Shown here: one piece after another, positions 57,459-64,000 of the stretch | How positions within the stretch are numbered: position 1 is the first letter of the stretch | Layout: each line of letters opens with the position of its first letter | Assembly (NCBI RefSeq): GCF_002802965.1 | Contig: NZ_NXGA01000001.1 | Span: forward strand, 3,162,366-3,226,365 | Direction of reading: 5' to 3' | DNA from: Sporolactobacillus pectinivorans | GTDB lineage: Bacteria; Bacillota; Bacilli; Bacillales; Sporolactobacillaceae | Length of the DNA stretch: 64,000 nucleotides | The notes under the pieces: model-generated | What the model saw: only the letters and a program-made list of their open reading frames with translations | What the model was told of the DNA's origin: nothing | Databases searched by the model: none | Program-made: the position numbers and the translations under genes

Positions 57459-58253
57459 TCAGGCGTTGACAGTACGTCTCTGCCGTATGTTCTCCTGAAA
57501 GGCTGCTTTTTCCTCTTTGGACATTTTCTTGTAGTCGCTGATAAACGCTTCGTACTTAGGCATAATTTCTTCCATGCTGCCATAGCCCTCGACCTGTCCG
57601 TACTGAATCCAAAGCGCTTTTTCACAGAACTTCTTCATCTGGCTGATGGAGTGGCTGATAAAAAAGATCGTCTTTCCTTCTTCCTTAAACTCGTTCATTT
57701 TATCCAGGCATTTATCGGCAAAAGTTTGATCACCGACGGATAGAGCCTCATCAATGATCAGAATATCCGGGTCAATATGAATGGAGATGGCAAAACCAAG
57801 TCTTGAACGCATTCCGCTCGAATATGTTTTGACTGGCTGATCGATAAAATCGCCGATATCCGCAAATTCAATGATATCAGGAGCTAATTCCTTGATTTTA
57901 TTCTTATTGAACCCGAGCATCAGACACTTCAGCTCGATATTCTCCCTGCCGGTCAGTTCTCCCTTCAGACCCGAAGCAATGGCGATTAGCGCCGTTTCGC
58001 CCTCAACCGTTACCGATCCTGATGTGGGAGGTACGACACCCGCAATAATGTTGGACAATGTCGATTTTCCGGAACCGTTAACGCCGATTATTCCGACAAC
58101 ATCGCCTTTGTACGCGTCAAAACTGATATCCTCAATCGCATAAAACGATTTTCCATAACTTTTGGGAGAAATAAGGTCGAGAATTTTCTCAGAGTTTTTG
58201 CTATACATTTTATATTTTTTCGTGATGTGGCTTACGACGACTGATTTTTCCAT
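57459..58253 (-). CDS. tagH: Teichoic acid ABC exporter, ATPase TagH/TarH type
   Basis: A 264-residue ABC ATPase that drives export of wall teichoic acid. Walker A is GVNGSGKSTL (about 57), the signature is TYSSGMRSRLGFAI, Walker B LIIDEALSVGDQ and the switch histidine SHSISQMKKFC. Its length equals the short Staphylococcus TarH form; the C-terminal membrane and SH3 extension of B. subtilis TagH is missing. It lies 15 bp after tagG, forming a two-gene operon with its own terminator. Confidence 0.94.
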   Translation of the reverse strand: MEKSVVVSHITKKYKMYSKNSEKILDLISPKSYGKSFYAIEDISFDAYKGDVVGIIGVNGSGKSTLSNIIAGVVPPTSGSVTVEGETALIAIASGLKGELTGRENIELKCLMLGFNKNKIKELAPDIIEFADIGDFIDQPVKTYSSGMRSRLGFAISIHIDPDILIIDEALSVGDQTFADKCLDKMNEFKEEGKTIFFISHSISQMKKFCEKALWIQYGQVEGYGSMEEIMPKYEAFISDYKKMSKEEKAAFQENIRQRRTVNA

Positions 58254-58268
58254 AATGGCTTATCCACC

Positions 58269-59090
58269 TTACAAATAGTCTACGAAATGGTCTCTGAATT
58301 TCAGATGAACCACTGAGCCGAAAATAAACATTAGAATAACGACACCCCAAAAGTAAACCGTATATTTGAGATGCTCAATACCGTACCACGATACGCCGAG
58401 CAGTGACGCCCGGTATCCCTCGACGAGGTAGTACATCGGATTGAGAATCATAATATGCTGAACAACGGCAGGCAAGTTATACGGAGCCCACAGAAACGGT
58501 GTCAGATAGATCATCATCCGCATCAGTGAAATCAGCACTTGCTGCAAATCGCGGACAATGGTTGTAAAAGTCGACGTAATCAGTGACACGGACACTAGAA
58601 ATGCCAGCGCCGCAAACATGAAATAGGGCAGCTGAATCATATAGATGCTGATCTTATATTGGGTAAACTGCAAAATCACAACGACGATCCCCGTCAGCAT
58701 TAGATGCTGATAGAATTTTTCGAAGATGACATAACTCGGAATCGTACTCATTGGAAAATTCATTTTGGCAATAAACCAGATCCGTGAATAAATGGATCTT
58801 CCGCCTTCCATGACCGCCGAGTTGAGAAAAAACCAGAGAAAAATTCCCGAAATCAGCCAGATAACGTAAGGGACCGCGTCGCCGTTTCCCACGTATACTC
58901 TGGTGCTTCGATGCAAAATATAACCAAAAACAAACCAATAAATAAAAATCTGAATCGTTGGGTTAAGGATCACCCACAGCATACCTAAATAGTTGTTGTT
59001 ATTCTCACTTTTCAGTTCGTAGAGCGACAGCCGCCTGATCAGATAAAAGTTGCTTAGTTGCTCCCTGATCACTTTCCAAGCAGATTTCAT
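58269..59090 (-). CDS. tagG: Teichoic acid ABC exporter, permease TagG/TarG type
   Basis: A 273-residue ABC-2 permease with six predicted helices. LYELKSENNNNYLGMLWVILNPTIQ is the conserved N-terminal gate, and MIYLTPFLWAPYNLP with LNPMYYLVEGYR are the C-terminal signatures. With TagH it flips polymerised teichoic acid to the outer face. The gene heads the operon; the roughly 310 bp upstream to the germination operon hold its promoter. No tag synthesis genes lie in this window. Confidence 0.95.
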   Translation of the reverse strand: MKSAWKVIREQLSNFYLIRRLSLYELKSENNNNYLGMLWVILNPTIQIFIYWFVFGYILHRSTRVYVGNGDAVPYVIWLISGIFLWFFLNSAVMEGGRSIYSRIWFIAKMNFPMSTIPSYVIFEKFYQHLMLTGIVVVILQFTQYKISIYMIQLPYFMFAALAFLVSVSLITSTFTTIVRDLQQVLISLMRMMIYLTPFLWAPYNLPAVVQHIMILNPMYYLVEGYRASLLGVSWYGIEHLKYTVYFWGVVILMFIFGSVVHLKFRDHFVDYL

Positions 59091-59336
59091 ATTTTAATCC
59101 TTCCAAACATCCCAATAATGAGTGCCTTTTCAAAATAGGCCGAGAAAACTTCCATCAAATACTTTAACACAGCTTCGTCAAAAAAGAAAACCGTACTGAA
59201 GTTTTACCTGAACCTATTATAACAATGGGTTCCAGCTCCTGAATCTTGCAGAAACCAGGAATATTGGCCGATCGTATGATTCATATTTTTCGGGGCAGAC
59301 TATCAACGGTTATCTGAATGCTTAAACCTTTCTCTT

Positions 59337-59365
59337 ATTGAGGGTTTGTTCGAAGTACCCTCAAT
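59337..59365. repeat. Perfect inverted repeat before the germination operon
   Basis: ATTGAGGG (59337-59344) and CCCTCAAT (59358-59365) are exact inverse copies around a 13-base loop TTTGTTCGAAGTA. The right arm ends at an in-frame ATG (59364) 35 bases before the chosen TTG start of the small gene. It could be a protein-binding site or an RNA hairpin in the leader. Confidence 0.5.
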
Positions 59366-59399
59366 GACAAATTTACCGATTACCCCGGAGGAACGAACC

Positions 59400-59615
59400 T
59401 TGCTCAGCGTTCTGCTCTTTCTCAGCTATTTTCTGCTCTTATTTATATTTTTCGTCTGTGTGCTGCTTCGTATGGACATGTTTTCCAAAATAATGCTGTT
59501 TCTCTTAATAAGCTGGTCCAGCATCGTTCCCTTCCTTGTTGTGTTCCTTGAAGAGAGAAAAGATGAAACGAAAAAGAATCAGCTGCCTGGAAAGCAGCAA
59601 AAAAAGCCATCCTGA
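59400..59615 (+). CDS. Two-helix membrane peptide, candidate germinant receptor D subunit
   Basis: A 71-residue protein beginning at TTG 59400, eight bases after GGAGG; an in-frame ATG at 59364 has no ribosome site. Two hydrophobic helices (about residues 2-22, LSVLLFLSYFLLLFIFFV, and 30-48, MLFLLISWSSIVPFLVVFL) are joined by a short basic loop; a charged tail follows. Known D subunits (GerKD, GerUD, GerVB) are 55-80 residues with two helices and lie in or beside ger operons. Here it is 14 bp upstream of the A-subunit gene. The match is by size, topology and position, not by sequence signature. Confidence 0.6.
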   Translation: MLSVLLFLSYFLLLFIFFVCVLLRMDMFSKIMLFLLISWSSIVPFLVVFLEERKDETKKNQLPGKQQKKPS

Positions 59616-59629
59616 ATCGAGGAAACGCC

Positions 59630-61150
59630 ATGTTCTGGTACAAAAAAAAGAATCAGTCAATGAAAGAGGAGCAGAGTGCGGCACCTAAAACGATACAAGA
59701 GCTGTTTCTTCAGCTGAAAGATAATCCGGATTTTTCCCATTATCAGCATGATCAGGGATCTTTCCAATGCTGGATATCCTTTTTTAATTCACTCGTTAAT
59801 TTGGAATCGGTCCATCGCGATGTACTCCCATTTCTTTATGATTCACAGATCCACAGTTTTTCTGATGTTCAGGAACGGATCCCTGTGGAAAAGGTGAGCC
59901 ACGCGTCGGACCTCTACACCATCCAGTCAAAACTGATGGAGGGCTGCATCGTCGTCCAAGAGAAAGAAAGCAGCCTGAACTGCCTGATTGTCCCTACTGT
60001 TTCACGCGAAGGGCGACAGATTGAAAAACCTGAAATCGAGACAAGCGTCATCGGTCCGAAAGAAGCATTTGTTGAAGCAATCGATACAAATATCAGTTTA
60101 CTGAGGAAGCGCATACCGATTCCCCAGTTTACGGTTGAACAGTTCCGGATTGGCAAAATCTCCAACACGCGTGTTTGTCTGGCCTACATTAAAGGCATTG
60201 CCAGCGAAGAAAATGTGAACACAGCCAGGCAGCGGCTGCAAAATCTTGAAATAGACCATCTCATTGATGCATCAACGCTCTCCCAGTTGATCTCAGATAA
60301 CGCGAGATCTCCTTTCCCTCAATTTATTGATACAGAGCGTCCGGATCGCACGATTGCCGGACTATTTGAGGGAAAGATCACCGCTCTCGTTGATGGATCA
60401 CCAAGCGCTTTGATTTTGCCGACATCATTAATCGAGTTTTTTCTTGCCTTCGATGATTATTTCATCGTCTGGCATTTCGCTACTTTCTATCGGTTGATGC
60501 GCCTGTTCGCCGTCGCCTTTTCCGTTTTCTCTTCAGCACTTTACGTCGCCGTGCTGACTTATCATTATCAATTAATTCCGACAGACTTGCTCGGCTCGCT
60601 GATCACATCCAGAAGCGTCGTCCCATTTTCTCCAGTGGCCGAAGCACTGGTTCTTGAAATCATGATTGAGCTTCTCCGGGAAGCGGGTGCCCGCCTGCCG
60701 ACAAAAGTCGGCCAGACGATCGGTATCGTTGGCGGTATTGTCCTCGGAACGGCTTCTGTGCAGGCGGGGCTGACAAGCAATGTGCTGCTGATCATCGTTG
60801 CCATGTCCGCCCTGGCAGCCTTTACCACGCCGAATTACCGGATGGGCACAACCATTCGATTTCTGAGATTTCCATTCATTCTGGCGGCAAGCCTGTGGGG
60901 GCTGCTTGGTATCGCGCTTTGTTTTACTTTCTTTGTCTGTCACCTGTTAAGGCTTAGCTCACTGGGCAGGCCATATATCGAGCCTATTTTTCCACTCAGA
61001 GTTACTGATCTTAAAGACTCCTTTGTACGTTTTCCCTATTCGCTTCAGTCTGAGCGCCCGATGCTGCTCAGGCCCGAAGACACCGGACGTTTCAATAAAA
61101 AAAGAGTCCAAAAGAAAAAGGGTAAACCAAGCAATGATATTGATGAATAA
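59630..61150 (+). CDS. Spore germination receptor A subunit (GerA/GerKA family)
   Basis: A 506-residue A subunit. The N-terminal soluble domain (about 1-250, with IHSFSDVQERIPV and IAGLFEGKITALVDGSPSALILPT) is followed by about five helices in the C-terminal half (DYFIVWHFATFYRLMRLFAVAF onwards) and VPFSPVAEALVLEIMIELLREAGARLP with TKVGQTIGIVGGIVLG, both family signatures. It forms the inner-membrane ion channel opened by nutrients bound to the B subunit. The ATG follows CGAGGAAA. Second gene of the operon. Germinant unknown. Confidence 0.95.
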   Translation: MFWYKKKNQSMKEEQSAAPKTIQELFLQLKDNPDFSHYQHDQGSFQCWISFFNSLVNLESVHRDVLPFLYDSQIHSFSDVQERIPVEKVSHASDLYTIQSKLMEGCIVVQEKESSLNCLIVPTVSREGRQIEKPEIETSVIGPKEAFVEAIDTNISLLRKRIPIPQFTVEQFRIGKISNTRVCLAYIKGIASEENVNTARQRLQNLEIDHLIDASTLSQLISDNARSPFPQFIDTERPDRTIAGLFEGKITALVDGSPSALILPTSLIEFFLAFDDYFIVWHFATFYRLMRLFAVAFSVFSSALYVAVLTYHYQLIPTDLLGSLITSRSVVPFSPVAEALVLEIMIELLREAGARLPTKVGQTIGIVGGIVLGTASVQAGLTSNVLLIIVAMSALAAFTTPNYRMGTTIRFLRFPFILAASLWGLLGIALCFTFFVCHLLRLSSLGRPYIEPIFPLRVTDLKDSFVRFPYSLQSERPMLLRPEDTGRFNKKRVQKKKGKPSNDIDE

Positions 61151-61183
61151 TCACGGATGAGTTGCTGCCAGGAGGTGGCCGTT

Positions 61184-62296
61184 TTGGAAAACGTAAAGAT
61201 TGATGAAACACGCCAGGTCTCACCAGTTAATACCCTTTTTCTAGTTCTCGGCATGCAAATTGGAATCAGTATTCTGTCATTTCAGCGCGTTGCCGCCCAG
61301 AATTCGGGCTACGACAACTGGGTAAGTGTCGCACTGATGGGACTTAGCACTTTGGGTGTGATGTGGATCGTCCTCCGCCTCCTTCATAATGAAGAGAGCT
61401 ATGGGCAGCCGGAACTTTTTTCCATGCAAAAACGCTTTTTCGGACGCTGGATCGGCACACTTTTAAATATCTATGTGATGAGCTACCAGTTTAGTGTGAT
61501 TGTCATCTTTATGAGAGGTTATATAGAAATCATCCAGGTATGGATCTTTCCTCGCCTAGGCACGCTGAGCTTTGCCGCCATATTCAGTATCATCATCTGG
61601 TACACCGTCATGGGCGGCTTCAGAGCAATCACAGGAACCTTTTTCCTGAGCTTTGTCTATCTTGTACCATTGCATCTTCTCAACATTTTGGCGATCGGTA
61701 ACGCGCATTTTTCCAACCTTCTTCCAATGTTTGAGCATTCGATAGGTGATCTCGCTCAGACATTTATGAAAATGGGGCCTTGCTTTATAGGCTTTGAAAC
61801 GATCCTTTATTTTTACCCATTTATCAAGCGCCCGCAGCAGGCCGGAAAATGGTGCTATTTCGGGCTGCTGACCACGACCGCCCTGTACCTGACGTTATCG
61901 CTCGTTGCTACTGTTAATTTCAGCCCGGGCGAGCTGAAAACAGAAGTGTGGCCGGCCCTTTCATTCTGGAAAAGTATTCATTTTCCGCTGGTCGACCGGT
62001 TAGAATATATCGGTATTGTTTACTGGCTTTGCGTGCTTATTCCGAATGTCTCGCTTGGCGCCTGGATTGTCTCGCGGGGCATCAAAATTTCCATACCTTT
62101 GATCCGGCAGAAATATGCTCTTGTCTTTGTCATGTTGATGATCACCCTTTCCTGTGCCCTGATCCGGGACCGCCAGCAGTTTGACTGGATCAGCCATTGG
62201 ATAGCAAATATCGGCCTGTTCTGCATGTACGTCTATATCCCTTTTCTGCTGTTCTGGCAGTGGCTGCTCAAAAAAAAGGGGGCAAAAAAGGATTGA
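61184..62296 (+). CDS. Spore germination receptor B subunit (GerB/GerKB family)
   Basis: A 370-residue APC-superfamily transporter-like protein with about ten helices, which binds the germinant in the inner membrane. VSPVNTLFLVLGMQIGISILSFQ and NSGYDNWVSVALMGL open the fold, and MKMGPCFIGFETILYFYPFIKRPQ lies in the middle. The start is TTG 61184, five bases after AGGAGGTGG; the frame is open nine codons further. Its stop overlaps the start of the C-subunit gene, so the two are coupled. The operon order is D-like, A, B, C. Confidence 0.94.
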   Translation: MENVKIDETRQVSPVNTLFLVLGMQIGISILSFQRVAAQNSGYDNWVSVALMGLSTLGVMWIVLRLLHNEESYGQPELFSMQKRFFGRWIGTLLNIYVMSYQFSVIVIFMRGYIEIIQVWIFPRLGTLSFAAIFSIIIWYTVMGGFRAITGTFFLSFVYLVPLHLLNILAIGNAHFSNLLPMFEHSIGDLAQTFMKMGPCFIGFETILYFYPFIKRPQQAGKWCYFGLLTTTALYLTLSLVATVNFSPGELKTEVWPALSFWKSIHFPLVDRLEYIGIVYWLCVLIPNVSLGAWIVSRGIKISIPLIRQKYALVFVMLMITLSCALIRDRQQFDWISHWIANIGLFCMYVYIPFLLFWQWLLKKKGAKKD

Positions 62297-63402
62297 AGAT
62301 TAAAAGGTGCAGCATGATGCTGAGCTTTCTGCTTCTCAGCGGCTGCGTAGAGACAGATGTTATTGACGACATCCTGATGGCTGAGTCGGAAGGCTATGAC
62401 TACATTGGAAACGATAAAGTAGTGGGAACGATTACGATGCCGAACTATGCTGAAGGCGGAGTCAGCGGTTCCGGTGGTGGCGGCCTACCATCGACAGCCG
62501 CGATGATGAATTCGGCAAGCACCATCACGTACGACGGAAGATCCCTTGTTGAAGTACTTCAGAAAGAGGGCCAGAAAACGATCACCGCCGGCAAATTGAG
62601 ACTGATGCTTTTCAATCAGGCATACTTGCAGCATGGTCTTAACAAAGTGCTTCATTTCAGGAACCAGGATCCCGAAGTCGGCCGCGATCTTTTTTTGGCG
62701 ATGGTCGACGGAAGCTGTTTTGATTTACTGACAGGAAGTTATTTGACCGCAATCCCCATTTCACGGTACGCCTATGATTTGATTTTTCAAAATGAGCAAA
62801 AAAATTTTCCGCAGACCAATCTTAAGTCTTTTTTTTACAACTATTATGGCTATCAAACGGATCCGTATATGCCGATCATCAAAAAAGAAAAACAGCACCT
62901 CGTGATTACTGGCGTCGCGCTGCTCAAGCATGACAAATACGCCGGAAGGATTGCCGGTGAAAACAATGTCTTTATCTTTAAAGCGCTCATGGAAACCTTT
63001 AAGTATGGATTTTACGACTATGAATTCAAACCCGGCGAACATATTGCCCTGGAAAACGTCAGTTCACAAATCAAGTATGCTGCTGAAGCGGGCAACAGCC
63101 CCGAACCGAGAATTACAGCATCGCTAAAAATCATCGGTTATATACGCCAGGGAAATCCACTGCTCACCACTCTGGATTACAATACCAGCATTAAAAAAAA
63201 TCTGCAAAAAGAACTTGAAAGCAAAATGGAAACGATGGTCAGCCAGTTTCAGGAAAAAAGAATTGATCCACTTGGCCTGGGCGATCTCGTCCGCAGCTAC
63301 ACTCGGAACTTTAACAGTTCGTCCTGGAAGGACCGTTATCCCAATGCTCACTTCCGGGCACATGTAACCATTGATATAGCCGAAACCGGGGTATCAAAAT
63401 GA
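62293..63402 (+). CDS. Spore germination receptor C subunit lipoprotein (GerC/GerKC family)
   Basis: A 369-residue lipoprotein of the receptor. The signal peptide ends in the lipobox LLSGC (cysteine about residue 18), and the conserved start of the mature domain DVIDDILMAESEGYDYIG follows with variation. Three domains are expected in GerC proteins; GRDLFLAMVDGSCFDLLTG, ITGVALLKHDKYAG and FRAHVTIDI at the end fit. Start is TTG 62293, inside the stop of the B gene, nine bases after AAGGGGG. The protein anchors the receptor to the outer leaflet of the inner membrane and may help it interact with GerD. Confidence 0.92.
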   Translation: MKIKRCSMMLSFLLLSGCVETDVIDDILMAESEGYDYIGNDKVVGTITMPNYAEGGVSGSGGGGLPSTAAMMNSASTITYDGRSLVEVLQKEGQKTITAGKLRLMLFNQAYLQHGLNKVLHFRNQDPEVGRDLFLAMVDGSCFDLLTGSYLTAIPISRYAYDLIFQNEQKNFPQTNLKSFFYNYYGYQTDPYMPIIKKEKQHLVITGVALLKHDKYAGRIAGENNVFIFKALMETFKYGFYDYEFKPGEHIALENVSSQIKYAAEAGNSPEPRITASLKIIGYIRQGNPLLTTLDYNTSIKKNLQKELESKMETMVSQFQEKRIDPLGLGDLVRSYTRNFNSSSWKDRYPNAHFRAHVTIDIAETGVSK

Positions 63403-63494
63403 CAGAGAATCTGCCCAAAAGAAAGCATTTTCTTTTATTTAATTCTGAAAAAGGGGTATAATAGAAGGATTAACAGGAAAGGGGATTTTGATCT

Positions 63495-63677
63495 ATGGGA
63501 TTTAATCGCGGCCCGCAAGAACCGGTTCCTGAAGCGGAGACTGCTGTCTGGACATGTACAAATGAGTCATGTTCCGGCTGGATGAGGGATGCTTACTCAT
63601 TTGACAGTCATCCGAAATGCCCGCTTTGCCATTCTGAAATGAAAAAGGAAACGAGAATGCTCCCGGTCATAGACTGA
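63495..63677 (+). CDS. YdjO-like small zinc-binding protein
   Basis: A 60-residue protein with four cysteines in a zinc ribbon pattern, WTCTNESCSGWMRD and HPKCPLCHSEM. The arrangement matches YdjO and cold-inducible YdjO-like proteins of Bacilli. No function is known. AAAGGGG lies about 10 bases before the ATG. It follows the germination operon by 92 bp but has its own upstream A/T-rich region, so it is probably a separate unit, and it ends at a strong terminator. Confidence 0.85.
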   Translation: MGFNRGPQEPVPEAETAVWTCTNESCSGWMRDAYSFDSHPKCPLCHSEMKKETRMLPVID

Positions 63678-63736
63678 TCATCTGCCTGCATTCTTCGCTA
63701 TACAAACAACTATTTTTTGCATATTTATCAAAAATA

Positions 63737-63790
63737 GCAGGACGTTTCTTTTGGGCACAGTCGAAAAGAAACGTCCTGCATTTCTATATA
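63737..63790 (+). terminator. Terminator of the YdjO-like gene
   Basis: GCAGGACGTTTCTTTT (63737-63752) and AAAAGAAACGTCCTGC (63764-63779) form a perfect 16-bp stem with an 11-base loop, followed by ATTTCTAT. The stem is strong on both strands; the T-run is weak. Confidence 0.8.
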
Positions 63791-63942
63791 TGCGGCTGCA
63801 AAAATTGGGTCTGCCGGGATCCTGGCCATTAAAAGATCCGTCCATATATGATATATGATGAAATTTAACTAAAAAGAGAAACAGAATTAAATTTTGTATA
63901 AATTACGATACAATAGTAAGGGTAATTAAAGAAGGTGATCCC

Positions 63943-64000
63943 GTGAAACTGGATAAAATGAAAAGAAAATATGCCGACCGGCGTGGCTGGCGAAGGATCG
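63943..64000 (+). CDS. Start of an unidentified gene, possibly DUF402 family
   Basis: Only 19 codons are visible before the window ends. GTG 63943 follows GAAGGTGAT at a good distance and gives KLDKMKRKYADRRGWRRI. KRKYADR near the N-terminus with a following aromatic is seen in DUF402 proteins I remember from Bacillales, but the fragment is too short to decide. A -10-like TACAAT lies at 63909. Confidence 0.35.
   Translation, partial: MKLDKMKRKYADRRGWRRI

Noticed and set aside
59337..59365. The germination-leader hairpin as a third MITE copy because of the TTTGTTCGAA loop
   Set aside because: Only ten bases resemble the repeat ends and the arms are different.

Overview
The window is chromosomal DNA of a spore-forming Bacillales bacterium of moderate GC. 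The gene order follows the Bacillus subtilis stretch dnaE, nrnA, ytoI, ackA, sspA, thiI, ezrA, rpsD, ccpA, murC, sftA, trmB, ytgP, leuS, metK, pckA, tagGH. Spore genes (an alpha/beta SASP, a GerW-type protein, a GerA-type receptor operon) confirm an endospore former. The aerobic acetate block (acsA, acuABC) and tyrS, which lie between rpsD and ccpA in B. subtilis, are missing. With a CcpA-type site at ackA, this suggests a fermentative relative such as Sporolactobacillaceae; the taxon is an inference. I saw no tRNA or rRNA gene, phage, complete insertion sequence or CRISPR array.

Layout. 1-7000 (minus strand): start of accD, dnaE, nrnA, ytoI, ytkL. 7000-8540: a fragment of a widespread Bacillales repeat, then pepQ (plus) and its terminator. 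8540-12660 (minus): ackA, ytxK, a new 50-codon ORF, ytfJ, ytfI. 12839-19359 (minus): a complete, tightly overlapping histidine operon hisZGDBHAFI(E). 19570-26700: two MITE-like repeats, a SASP gene with a sigma-G promoter, thiI, nifZ-type desulfurase, ezrA, a frameshifted TSUP permease, refZ, and a free methionine sulfoxide reductase. 26700-30430: rpsD with a structured leader, and a class A penicillin-binding protein. 30477-39949: ccpA, ytxH, ytxG, murC, sftA, ytpR, ytpQ, a DUF84 nucleotidase, ytzB, trmB. 40123-47650: ytmP, a NERD-like gene, thpR, a cysteine-synthase paralogue, ytzE, a proline-rich coiled-coil protein, murJ (ytgP), a decayed second murJ tail, and a rhodanese. 47664-56820: leuS behind a leucine T-box, ytqA, ytpB, metK behind a SAM-I riboswitch, pckA, ytkD. 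56941-59090: a small FbpA-like gene and the teichoic acid exporter tagGH. 59400-63402: a germinant receptor operon of four genes, the first a two-helix membrane peptide resembling a D subunit. 63495 to the end: a YdjO-like zinc peptide and the start of an unidentified gene.

Most of the window is conserved housekeeping DNA. The least ordinary parts are the four-gene germination operon, the relic of a duplicated lipid II flippase gene, the two repeats sharing TATAGAGTCTGTTC-like ends, the frameshifted permease, CcpA-like palindromes at ackA/ytxK, at the FbpA-like gene and inside pckA, and a 50-residue TTG-started ORF in front of ytxK. I did not find a convincing new multigene system. Many genes start at TTG or GTG; starts here were chosen by ribosome binding site.
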